A stretch of DNA of 16,382 nucleotides from Candidatus Woesearchaeota archaeon (GCA_019323495.1 JAHWHE010000019.1:1-16382); one strand, 5' to 3'; shown: positions 6,482 through 13,455, counted from the first letter of the stretch. Notes: generated by a model from the letters alone, not told the origin. Numbers and translations: made by a program.

Positions 6482-7588
6482 ATGGGAGTGCATGCTGGCA
6501 GGGTATTATCAGACCCGTTGAAGATAGGAAGGCTATGGTATACAATAAGCCCTTTTCTGCCAGAAAATATTCTTGAGCTTCTTGAAGAAAACTGTCTTAA
6601 AATACACAGGGCAAGAAAGCATCTTGGGATGCTTAAGCACGCAATACAATTATTGGGTGAGCATCCTATGATCACTAACGGCGTTAAAGTCTATAGAAAT
6701 TTTCACGAAGATGTTGTTGCTGAATTCAGGCGTGCAGAACAAGAAGAAGAAAAGAACAGGGAACTGCAATCTTTATTGAAAAGAAGATACATTCTATTCA
6801 CAACAGCTGTCTCTATCGACAATAGTGACAGCGAACCAACTTTACTAGGCTATGATTTTTTCAATAACAGATCAAGATTGGCAGACTTATTATTGAACGA
6901 GCTTGAAAAAATCGTTCTTGACGTTGATTTGAATGACTTTGCATTGGTTCCTGTCTGTCCTGTTTTCACAATGCTCAGCTACGAACAAACAGGCCCAAAA
7001 TTTGAGCACGTTTTCAGAGACAAGATTAATGATATAAGCAGGTTTAGAGAACTAATGGATAGGTGCGGTTTAGGGGATGTAGAAAGATTTCCTAATGAAA
7101 AGTTAGAGAAGCAGGGTTTCTCACAGTTGCATCTTAAATTGTACGATACAAAACTTGCGCAGAAATATGCAGAATATCCTAAAGACAAGGATCCTGAACT
7201 ACACAAGAAACTGATAAAAGACAGCGTTGATTTCAACCGTCATTTCACAGCAATGATGTTCGCTTATTTTATTGCAAAATTGGATTTTCCAGTAGAGGTG
7301 GATAAGGAAGGAAAACCTATCTTGGACAGCGATGGTAAGCCCCTGAAATTGATTGATGTTTATGCAGGAGAAAACAGTTACGCACAAAAAATAATTCAAC
7401 ACGCCTGCACATATGCCAGAAAGTTCTACGATGTCCGTGCAGCGGTTACAGTATGGCCGATTTATCAGGAGGGAAGTCAGCCGATGATGAGGGAATGCGA
7501 ATCTGTCGCGATACGGCGTTTTGCAACAAGGGTCCGCAATAAATTAAGAGGCAAATTTCCAGTAAGAAGCTTGGAGCATTTAGAATGA
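6482..7588 (+). CDS. Unknown protein linked to the polymerase-like and nuclease genes
   Basis: A 368-residue soluble protein with no signal peptide or membrane helix. I do not recognise the family. Visible features are a helical, charged N-terminal region with a Glu/Arg-rich stretch (about 75-100), a central beta-containing segment starting RRYILFTTAVSID (about 101-113), a basic C-terminal region with a helical run ending in ATRVRNKLRGKF, and few cysteines. The Lys/Arg-rich C-terminus would suit nucleic-acid binding, but this is only inference. It is probably leaderless from the shared TATA box. Its TGA overlaps the nuclease ATG by four bases (ATGA), so the two are probably translationally coupled. 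The divergent PolB-like gene suggests a common DNA-related role. Confidence 0.75.
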   Translation: MGVHAGRVLSDPLKIGRLWYTISPFLPENILELLEENCLKIHRARKHLGMLKHAIQLLGEHPMITNGVKVYRNFHEDVVAEFRRAEQEEEKNRELQSLLKRRYILFTTAVSIDNSDSEPTLLGYDFFNNRSRLADLLLNELEKIVLDVDLNDFALVPVCPVFTMLSYEQTGPKFEHVFRDKINDISRFRELMDRCGLGDVERFPNEKLEKQGFSQLHLKLYDTKLAQKYAEYPKDKDPELHKKLIKDSVDFNRHFTAMMFAYFIAKLDFPVEVDKEGKPILDSDGKPLKLIDVYAGENSYAQKIIQHACTYARKFYDVRAAVTVWPIYQEGSQPMMRECESVAIRRFATRVRNKLRGKFPVRSLEHLE

Positions 7589-8823
7589 GACTGACTGACT
7601 ATACATGTCCAGAAGAAGACCGGATTTTGTGCCCGCAGTTTTCAACTAGGTGCGATTACAACGATAAGCCCGCAGGAATGTGTATGTACGACTATCTTTT
7701 AACCCAAAATCCAAGAGAAATAGAAATCTGGAGAGAAGATCTTTTGGACCAGGGTTGGAGCTGTGCAGGAATAGAAGCTCATATTATAAATTTGAACAGC
7801 GGAATAGACAACGATGTTGTCAACAGGGAAGGCTATAGGATAGGCTCTTGGAAGCACGCGACAGGAAAAGACAAAATACAGCCGTTTACAATGCCTGATT
7901 TCCTGCAGTCAGAATTCTTCCAGTTGAGGGGAAGCGCGCCGTCTGCGCCGAGCAAATGCCATGTGCAGAGAGTGTGCGGAAAATTGGCAGAATACTACAA
8001 GAACCAGTTTCCAGAGTTTGACATGACAATAAGCGGAAACATAACCCATAGGATTTCAAACACTCAGCCAGAAGACCCAAATATAAAATTTGTACACAAC
8101 CACTGCAGTATGCTGGCGCAGATGGTCGGCTTAGAAAATCCAGTAAGAAGAGATGAATACTGCGAGAAAGAGCTTGATTATGTATTTACAGTAGGAGAAA
8201 ACCAAATAATAGTAAGAGGTCATTCAGACGCAATACTGAAGATGGGAGAGCATCTCGTTGTCGCAGACTTCAAAAGAAAAGTCAGGGGAAAATATGAAAG
8301 TCCGGGGATAGTTCTCCAACTATTGACTTATGCTTTGTCTGTTTTGCAGTACAACAAGAAATTAGGCAGGGAAAAATTCCCTTTCCAGTTCCCGTTGTAT
8401 TTGATAACAATCAAAAGACCATATCCTCCTGACAAGGCAGACAGAAAAAGACAGCAGGCGTATCACATAACAGCCATACATGAAAGAGATCCAGAATTGG
8501 TAAGATTAAGAGAGACTTTAAGGGAGAATTACAGCATAGAAAAAGTTCTTGCGCATAATCCAGATGAAGTGATCAAATTAATCCAATACATGGATAGTTA
8601 CGGCGTTTGTTTGGGCACAAATAAAAAAGGCGCATATCCATGCTTTAACAGGCACATCTGTTTGGGTCTGGAAGAACAATACAGGGAAGAGTGTTTGATG
8701 GAAAAGCTTCCAAGAGAAGGATTAACACTGCATCAATTATTAATGCCGAACGCAAGCCTTGCCTTGCCCAATAGATCCGACTGGATAAATTTCAGCAGGC
8801 TCTTCAAGAGCAAGCCTGCATAA
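7585..8823 (+). CDS. Cas4/RecB-like PD-(D/E)XK nuclease with two cysteine quartets
   Basis: A 412-residue protein with a RecB-family nuclease core at about 190-250: a Glu-rich segment (E194, E196), motif II G-H-S-D215 followed by AI, motif III VVAD228-F-K230 and motif IV Q245-LLT-Y249. These are the metal-binding and catalytic positions of Cas4, Dna2 and AddB-type nucleases. Four Cys lie at the N-terminus (C8, C16, C23, C33) and four after the core (C342, C353, C359, C370). Cas4-like enzymes usually place one Cys before and three after the core to hold a 4Fe-4S cluster, so here one cluster plus a zinc site, or two sites, are possible. It is coupled to the 6482 gene by ATGA overlap. No cas1, cas2 or repeat array is near, so a CRISPR role is not supported. 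Confidence 0.82.
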   Translation: MRLTDYTCPEEDRILCPQFSTRCDYNDKPAGMCMYDYLLTQNPREIEIWREDLLDQGWSCAGIEAHIINLNSGIDNDVVNREGYRIGSWKHATGKDKIQPFTMPDFLQSEFFQLRGSAPSAPSKCHVQRVCGKLAEYYKNQFPEFDMTISGNITHRISNTQPEDPNIKFVHNHCSMLAQMVGLENPVRRDEYCEKELDYVFTVGENQIIVRGHSDAILKMGEHLVVADFKRKVRGKYESPGIVLQLLTYALSVLQYNKKLGREKFPFQFPLYLITIKRPYPPDKADRKRQQAYHITAIHERDPELVRLRETLRENYSIEKVLAHNPDEVIKLIQYMDSYGVCLGTNKKGAYPCFNRHICLGLEEQYREECLMEKLPREGLTLHQLLMPNASLALPNRSDWINFSRLFKSKPA

Positions 8824-8834
8824 GCACCGCAACC

Positions 8835-8842
8835 TTTAAATA
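8835..8842 (+). promoter_or_regulatory. TATA box of the Sec61 beta / NAC operon
   Basis: TTTAAATA is centred 24.5 nt before the ATG at 8863 and 30.5 nt before the ATG at 8869. It disfavours the first ATG at 8857, which would be only 18.5 nt away. Confidence 0.55.
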
Positions 8843-8862
8843 TCACATTCAGATTTATGGGG

Positions 8863-9045
8863 ATGAAAATGGCAAAAGACAGCAGAATTCGACTGCCGAG
8901 CGGAATGGGGGGAATTACCCGTTATTTCGACGAGACAAAAAGCAAGATAGAGATAAAACCCGGAACTGCGATCGCATTCATAATTGCGATAGCAATATTG
9001 ATGATACTTCTACACGTGTTTATAGGACCTATGATTTTCAGTTAA
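8863..9045 (+). CDS. Preprotein translocase subunit Sec61 beta (SecG of archaea)
   Basis: A 60-residue protein with the hallmark Sec61 beta sequence RLPSGMGGITRYFDE, then a Pro/Gly-flanked single C-terminal membrane helix (about 36-56, from GTAIAFIIAIAIL). It is the small tail-anchored subunit of the SecYE beta translocon and contacts the channel next to SecY and SecE. Three in-frame ATGs exist (8857, 8863, 8869). 8863 is chosen from TATA spacing; 8869 would give MAKDSRIR and is nearly as good. The NAC gene follows after a single base, so the two form an operon of ribosome-exit and translocon components. Confidence 0.92.
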   Translation: MKMAKDSRIRLPSGMGGITRYFDETKSKIEIKPGTAIAFIIAIAILMILLHVFIGPMIFS

Positions 9046-9046
9046 A

Positions 9047-9397
9047 ATGATACCTGGCATGAACCAACGGAAGATGCAGCAGATGATGAAAAGGATGGGA
9101 ATGCAGCAAGTAGACATTCCTGCAGAGCTCGTCATAATAAGGACTGCTGACCAGGAATATTTTTTTGATTCTCCGCAGGTTAGCAAGGTTAATGTCATGG
9201 GCCAGGAAACATTCCAGATTGTTGGCAAGCCAATCATTAGGCCATTGGAAGAAGAAGTGGAAATTCCTAAAGAAGACATAGAGACAGTGATAGAACAGAC
9301 TGGCGTCTCAAAAGCAGAAGCACTGGAAGCATTGAAGAAGACAGGCGGCGATCTTGCTCAAGCAATACTTAACTTAAAAAAAGAGAAAGAAGAATAA
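9047..9397 (+). CDS. nac: Nascent polypeptide-associated complex protein (archaeal NAC)
   Basis: A 116-residue protein that starts MIPGMNQRKMQQMMKRMGM, the typical archaeal NAC N-terminus (ribosome-binding basic helix). A NAC beta-barrel dimer domain follows (about 20-68: VDIPAELVIIRTADQEYFFD through ETFQIVGKP). A C-terminal UBA domain (about 75-114) contains the GVSKAEALEALKKTGGDLAQAI signature. It forms a homodimer on the ribosome near the exit tunnel and shields nascent chains. Length and domain order are normal. It is the second gene after Sec61 beta, with a 1-nt gap and no separate Shine-Dalgarno. Its stop directly abuts the stop of the convergent GDP-mannose dehydratase gene. Confidence 0.95.
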   Translation: MIPGMNQRKMQQMMKRMGMQQVDIPAELVIIRTADQEYFFDSPQVSKVNVMGQETFQIVGKPIIRPLEEEVEIPKEDIETVIEQTGVSKAEALEALKKTGGDLAQAILNLKKEKEE

Positions 9398-10441
9398 TTA
9401 TTTCTTTAATAATTCTAATTCTAGATCCTTGTCAGCCATCATTTCTATCAACTCTTTGAAACCAACCTCTGGTTTCCAGCCTAACTCTTCTCTAGCTTTT
9501 GTTGAATCCCCTAATAAGAGCTCGACTTCAGCTGGTCTGAAATGTTTTGGGTCTATACTAACTACCACTCTGTCGCCATGATAGCCTTTTTCTTCAAGAC
9601 CCTCGCCTTCCCATCTAATAGGTATTCCAAGTCTTGCAAATGCAATCTCTGTCATTTCTCTTACAGAATGGGTTACTCCTGATGCAATTACATAATCCCT
9701 TGGTTTTGGCTGTTGCAGCATTAGCCACATTGCTTTAACATAGTCTCCTGCATAGCCCCAATCTCTTTTTGCATCAAGATTGCCAAGCATCAAAACATCT
9801 GCAAGCCCAAGTTTAATCTTTGCAGCAGTATTAGTTACTTTTCTTGTTACAAATTCTAAACCCCTTCTAGGAGATTCATGATTGAACAAGATTCCTGCAC
9901 AGGCAAACATTCCAAAGCTCTCTCTAAAATTTATTGTGATTGCATGGCCGTATAATTTTGCGCATCCATAAGGGCTTCTTGGCCAGAACGGTGTTCGTTC
10001 ATTTTGAGGAACTGTTTTTATCCCAAAATGTTCTGCACTTTTTTCAACGTCTCCAAATAACTCGCTACTTGAAGCTTGATAGAATCTAATTTTTGGATCT
10101 ATTTCTCTGATTGCTTCCAATACATTGCATACACTAACACCTGTTGCTTCTGCAGTATAGCCTGGCTGATCCCAAGATGCTTTAACAAATGATTGTGAAC
10201 CAAGATTGTATATCTCTTCAGGTTTTGCCTCTTTTAAGGCCCTTGCGATTGATTGTTGATCTGTCAAATCACCAGAAACAAACTGTATTCTATTTTCAAT
10301 ATGAGTAAGATTTGTCCTGTTTTTCTGGCTTGCTCTTCTTTCAAAACCAAATACTTCATAACCTTTTTCTAACAAGAATTCAACTAGATAAGAACCATCC
10401 TGTCCTGTTATTCCGGTTATTAATGCGCGTTTATTTGAAAT
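9398..10441 (-). CDS. gmd: GDP-mannose 4,6-dehydratase, start codon unclear
   Basis: It converts GDP-mannose to GDP-4-keto-6-deoxymannose for surface glycans. It is a short-chain dehydratase with the Rossmann motif GITGQDGS just inside the frame, the SSSELFG catalytic segment, the YGCAK Tyr/Lys pair (Y158/K162, counted from 10441) and the NHESPRRGLEFVTRK segment, all normal for GMD, at about 347 residues. No in-frame ATG, GTG or TTG precedes the Rossmann motif. The first TTG, at 10375, would delete it. I mark an ATT at 10441 (preceded by a G-run). An ATG at 10454 is one frame off and would join if the five-base C-run at 10448-10452 lost one base. A real frameshift or a sequence error is possible. 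Confidence 0.85.
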   Translation of the reverse strand: MSNKRALITGITGQDGSYLVEFLLEKGYEVFGFERRASQKNRTNLTHIENRIQFVSGDLTDQQSIARALKEAKPEEIYNLGSQSFVKASWDQPGYTAEATGVSVCNVLEAIREIDPKIRFYQASSSELFGDVEKSAEHFGIKTVPQNERTPFWPRSPYGCAKLYGHAITINFRESFGMFACAGILFNHESPRRGLEFVTRKVTNTAAKIKLGLADVLMLGNLDAKRDWGYAGDYVKAMWLMLQQPKPRDYVIASGVTHSVREMTEIAFARLGIPIRWEGEGLEEKGYHGDRVVVSIDPKHFRPAEVELLLGDSTKAREELGWKPEVGFKELIEMMADKDLELELLKK

Positions 10442-10471
10442 TTTATTCCCCCATCTATAGTTTAATGAGAA

Positions 10472-10479
10472 TTTATAAA
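10472..10479 (-). promoter_or_regulatory. TATA box of the GMD gene
   Basis: TTTATAAA, a palindrome, is centred 21.5 nt before the out-of-frame ATG at 10454 and 34.5 nt before the ATT at 10441. It predicts transcription from about 10449, which does not settle the start. Confidence 0.45.
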
Positions 10480-10496
10480 ACTAATGTATTAATTAT

Positions 10497-11288
10497 CTAC
10501 ATAACAGCATGCTTATGACTTACAGGATTTAGTTGTGTTCCGTCTTTTGGGACTATTGTCTGGACGCCTGTTTGCCTTTGTATTTCTCTTGCAGTCTCCA
10601 ATGGATCTTCTGACAACAGCTTGTTTCCGAAATGCGTCACGACTGCGACCTTTGGTTTCACTGCATTTATTACTTTGATAACATCCTCAGGACTTAGATG
10701 GCCTTTTTCTTTTTTGTCAAACGGTTCCTGCATATTGAAAATGATCACATCGCTTTCTTTGTATAATTCTTCCATCTCTGGAAAATATTCAGTATCGCCA
10801 GTATAGACCAAAGTGAACTTAGGGCAAGTAAACTTGAAGCCCACACCATTAGAATCGTGATGAACGGTTTTCAATGCATCAATCTGTATGTCATTTATCC
10901 CCACTTTGTTTCCTTCTATGACGACAATGACTCTTTCTACGCATTCCCTGTGGAAGTCCGTCAATAATGGCTTGTTATTGTCCCTGTCGTCAACTAGGGT
11001 CTTGTTTGCTATTAGAACACTCTGTCTGTCAAATCCTGCATAAGTCGCAGCACTTATCAATGCATTCACATCATTGCAGTGCCCGATGTGCGCATGGCTT
11101 ACTAGTATCGCAGTGGTTTCTCTTGGATGGATCTTGCTCTGTTTTGCAGCTGTCAAGGCCCCTGGTCCAGGATCAATATGGAACTGCATGCCCTCTGTCT
11201 GCAGGATAATGCCTCCGCTTCCAAGGATCTGCTTTCCAGTAACAAAGTGGTCTCCGCCCGTGCCTAAGAATATGATTCTGTCTTCCAT
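10497..11288 (-). CDS. MBL-fold metallo-hydrolase with HAHIGH in place of HxHxDH
   Basis: A 263-residue metallo-beta-lactamase-fold protein related to RNase Z/phosphodiesterase-like hydrolases. It has the opening FLGTGG strand and loop, IDPGPGAL (38-45), the metal motif SHAHIGH (64-70), HHD at 143-145, VYTGDT (161-166), GHLSPEDV (196-203), and THFG with His219. The usual Asp in HxHxDH is Gly69, so a two-metal site of normal form is doubtful; a single-zinc or altered enzyme is possible. It is probably cytosolic, with an unknown substrate. A minus-strand TATA-like element (11312-11319) is centred 27.5 nt before the ATG, so it is probably leaderless. The GMD gene follows on the same strand 55 nt downstream with its own TATA box. 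Confidence 0.85.
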   Translation of the reverse strand: MEDRIIFLGTGGDHFVTGKQILGSGGIILQTEGMQFHIDPGPGALTAAKQSKIHPRETTAILVSHAHIGHCNDVNALISAATYAGFDRQSVLIANKTLVDDRDNNKPLLTDFHRECVERVIVVIEGNKVGINDIQIDALKTVHHDSNGVGFKFTCPKFTLVYTGDTEYFPEMEELYKESDVIIFNMQEPFDKKEKGHLSPEDVIKVINAVKPKVAVVTHFGNKLLSEDPLETAREIQRQTGVQTIVPKDGTQLNPVSHKHAVM

Positions 11289-11356
11289 CAGGGTAGTGAA
11301 TTGCTATTTATCTTATATTCTTTTCTAATCTCTGACATGGGACGATTACCTAAACC

Positions 11357-11364
11357 TTTATAAA
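11357..11364 (+). promoter_or_regulatory. TATA box of SRP RNA
   Basis: TTTATAAA preceded by a purine-rich BRE-like AAACC. Its centre is 25.5 nt before 11386, exactly where the paired 5' end of the RNA begins. Confidence 0.7.
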
Positions 11365-11385
11365 TTAAATTCGATTCAGCTTACC

Positions 11386-11660
11386 TGGGCAGGCTGTACC
11401 GGGAAGCTAGCCCCTTCCTGTTACCACAACCGGGCTATACGGTGGGGTGAAGTCTATTGAAAGGTAGACTGTTGTCACGTCAGTCTTGGTTCTGACGTTG
11501 AGGTTCTGTCCCATAGGATTCGTTTTAGGAGGAATCGAGTCAGATCTTGATCGAAGCAGCTCTAACTTCTTGATCGGGTGCTTATGGGGTCGCGGAACTG
11601 AGGAGGAATCGAGGTAGCTGATGTGGTTTCAGCTTATCGATCAGTGGACGCGCCTGCCCA
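11386..11660 (+). ncRNA. ffs: Signal recognition particle (7S) RNA
   Basis: The RNA scaffold of SRP, binding SRP19 and SRP54. The terminal helix pairs TGGGCAGGC (11386-11394) with GCCTGCCCA (11652-11660). An Alu-like 5' part has GGGCTATACGGTGGGGTGAAG. The long helix 5 pairs GTTCTGTCCCATA (from 11503) with TATGGGG-TCGCGGAAC. A helix-6-like hairpin has GATTC/GAATC arms around a GGAG. Helix 8 contains the conserved GTCAG and GAAGCAGC loop strands (11539-11560). The terminal tetraloop of helix 8, normally GNRA, is not GNRA here. About 275 nt is slightly short for an archaeal SRP RNA. Promoter spacing and a poly-T terminator agree with the ends. Confidence 0.92.
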
Positions 11661-11677
11661 CTTTTTATTTTAAGAAA
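11649..11677 (+). repeat. Direct repeat copy A: SRP RNA 3' end plus terminator
   Basis: The sequence CGCGCCTGCCC, then AC, then TTTTTATTTTAAGAAA recurs at 14424-14450 without the AC. There are 27 matching bases with one 2-base gap. This copy is the functional 3' end of the SRP RNA and its terminator. Confidence 0.85.
11661..11671 (+). terminator. Poly-T terminator of SRP RNA
   Basis: C followed by T5, A and T4 directly follows the last paired base of the RNA. Confidence 0.65.
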
Positions 11678-11695
11678 TTTCTTTTCAATTCCCAT

Positions 11696-12601
11696 TTAAT
11701 CTCCTCTAATATCAACCTCAACTATCTGATAAGGAAACCCTAGATTTCTTACGGAATTTTCTAATGCTTCTTCGTGGGTCTTTGGGTCATTTTTATCGGG
11801 AGAATGAGTATATTCTATCTTTCCTTCACCAGAAACAATTCTTGCGATCCAAAGATCTTTGTGGTATGTTTGCGCAAGTCTGCAAGTGTTGTAGAATGGA
11901 ACTAAATTATACTTTTCATACATCCAATTATCAGCACGATCTTTTACCATCTTAACTACTTCTTTTCGCTTTCCTTTTGAAAGTAACTCTCTTGCTTTCT
12001 GCAGTTGTCGCCTGAGATTTCGAATGTGTTGATTATCGATTGTATTTAATGCTCTTGCAAGATTGACGTGTGTTGAAGTGATATCAAAACTTTCAATATC
12101 AGCTATGATTTCTTCACATGGTTTCCATAATTTACGAACTGTTGCAAGTTCTTCTTGATAATCTTTCCAAACAGGATATGATGAGATATAGTGGAATCTT
12201 TCTACCATTTCTAGAATCTGATCATCATTAGCTCCCTTCAAATCCGCTTCTAACTTTGATTTAAACTCCTTTAGCTTTTTTTTTGGATCAGTATATAGTT
12301 GATGAAGTTCTAATGTCCATAAATCTTTACCCTTTACAGACTTTGGTTTCTTAACTCTAGGTTTCTTATCTGGAAATGGAAAGTCTGCGTTATCGAAAAG
12401 ATCATAAGATTGTACACAACCTTTCTGTAAATCTTTAATAAAAATTTCAAATAATTCTTTAGCAAATCGTCTTGCACAACTGTTTATGCTTACAATTCTG
12501 CTTATATTATATCTATTATTTCTACATACTCTCGCCCCATAAGGCAAATCTGAAAATAATGATAAATCTGAAACTGGCATTGCTGCATATACAATTCTCA
12601 T
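11696..12601 (-). CDS. Unknown AT-rich protein, downstream member of a two-gene operon
   Basis: A 301-residue soluble protein that I do not recognise. It lacks a signal peptide or membrane helix. Most of it is charged and probably helical: a basic Lys/Pro stretch (about 77-93, including KPRVKKPKSVKGK), long Lys/Glu/Leu-rich helices (about 105-235), and a C-terminal segment GFPYQIVEVDIRGD that looks like a beta strand. Six cysteines are scattered without a clear metal pattern. Its ATG overlaps the stop of the upstream gene (ATGA), so translation is coupled. The base composition is visibly more A+T-rich than the housekeeping genes nearby. It lies between two copies of the SRP RNA 3' end, which hints at acquired DNA. 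Confidence 0.7.
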   Translation of the reverse strand: MRIVYAAMPVSDLSLFSDLPYGARVCRNNRYNISRIVSINSCARRFAKELFEIFIKDLQKGCVQSYDLFDNADFPFPDKKPRVKKPKSVKGKDLWTLELHQLYTDPKKKLKEFKSKLEADLKGANDDQILEMVERFHYISSYPVWKDYQEELATVRKLWKPCEEIIADIESFDITSTHVNLARALNTIDNQHIRNLRRQLQKARELLSKGKRKEVVKMVKDRADNWMYEKYNLVPFYNTCRLAQTYHKDLWIARIVSGEGKIEYTHSPDKNDPKTHEEALENSVRNLGFPYQIVEVDIRGD

Positions 12602-13344
12602 CTTTCATTACCGTTACTGTTACTGTACTCTGCGATTGCATGTTCTTCTATTGGACTGCAGTCAAATTTGTCCAATAGAAAGCAAATATCGTATTTTACT
12701 CCTATAACAAGAGGATCTGCAACAGGAATTACTCTAGATTTCCAGCTTTCGGCTTCTGAAATTATGTATATGTCTGTTCCGAATTCTCCTTGGAGAAGTT
12801 TTATATTTTGTCTCACGTGTTGGGGGAAGTATCCAGTAAAAACAGAAGAAAAATCAATTCGATTTTTTTCTCTAGGTAATTCGTTGGCAAGCATTTCATT
12901 AAATTCTATTGCTTTTCTAAATTCTTTATCAAGAATTGGATGTCTATGTCCATAAAAATTATTATAAGAAATTTTCAATTCCTTTTTTTCAGGAATTGCA
13001 CGTCTTCCTCCTGTTTTTTCACATTCAACATCAATAGAAAATCCACATTTATTTGAATCTAAAGAATAAATTGCAAATCTTGGCAAGAATAGGCTAAAAA
13101 TATTTCCATCTTCAGATGTATTGACTATATGCGGCTTTTGGCTTTTTCTTCTTAAAAAAGAAGGATCGATAACTGGAAATTTTAAATGCAACTTTTTAAA
13201 ATTCACTTGCTCTTTTGCTATTCTCTCTATCTCAAAATCAAGAGAACTCTCCATCCTCTCTAGACTTTTAACCATCTCTTCATCTTGCTTCGGTTTAGTT
13301 ATTAAATCTCCAAGCCGATACTTTTCAATCAATCCTTCAACCAT
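12598..13344 (-). CDS. Unknown AT-rich protein, upstream member of a two-gene operon
   Basis: A 248-residue protein starting MVEGLIEKYRLGDL. The ATG at 13344 is chosen because GGAGG (plus-strand CCTCC, 13353-13357) stands 8 nt before it; an upstream TTG at 13359 would overlap this site. The N-terminal third is a Glu/Lys-rich helix (about 1-60). The rest looks alpha/beta, with a basic middle (CEKTGGRRAIPEKKELK) and a C-terminal segment containing VADPLVIGVKYDICFLLDKFD, a pattern like that of beta-rich phage or accessory proteins, though I cannot name a family. A TATA-like element at 13381-13390 (minus strand) predicts a 15-nt leader. It is coupled to the 12601 gene and is inside the repeat-bounded interval. 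Confidence 0.7.
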   Translation of the reverse strand: MVEGLIEKYRLGDLITKPKQDEEMVKSLERMESSLDFEIERIAKEQVNFKKLHLKFPVIDPSFLRRKSQKPHIVNTSEDGNIFSLFLPRFAIYSLDSNKCGFSIDVECEKTGGRRAIPEKKELKISYNNFYGHRHPILDKEFRKAIEFNEMLANELPREKNRIDFSSVFTGYFPQHVRQNIKLLQGEFGTDIYIISEAESWKSRVIPVADPLVIGVKYDICFLLDKFDCSPIEEHAIAEYSNSNGNER

Positions 13345-13426
13345 TTTAAATTCCTCCAATACTAGCCCCTTTCTAATAAGAAATATTAAAAGCTTCTTGG
13401 ATGATTTTTTCCGTTTTTCAATAAAC

Positions 13427-13434
13427 TATATAAA
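13427..13434 (+). promoter_or_regulatory. TATA box of the Lrp-like regulator gene
   Basis: TATATAAA is centred 25.5 nt before the ATG at 13456, which supports that ATG over the GTG at 13447. Confidence 0.6.
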
Positions 13435-13455
13435 TGACCCGCGATAGTGCCAAAT

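Noticed and set aside
6430..6675. An N-terminal extension of about 80 residues on the polymerase-like gene
   Set aside because: It lies antisense to the start of the 6482 gene, has Cys-rich, low-quality composition, and the TATA box predicts transcription from about 6429.
7585..8823. Cas4-like nuclease as part of a CRISPR-Cas locus
   Set aside because: No cas1, cas2, effector genes or regularly spaced repeats exist in the window.
9398..10375. TTG at 10375 as the start of GMD
   Set aside because: It would remove the GITGQDGS cofactor-binding motif that is encoded in frame just upstream.
13345..13359. TTG start of the unknown minus-strand gene at 13359
   Set aside because: The GGAGG ribosome binding site lies within the extra codons and is well spaced for the ATG at 13344.
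13447..13455. GTG start of the Lrp-like gene
   Set aside because: The TATA box at 13427-13434 is 26 nt before the ATG at 13456, and the Lrp domain starts there.
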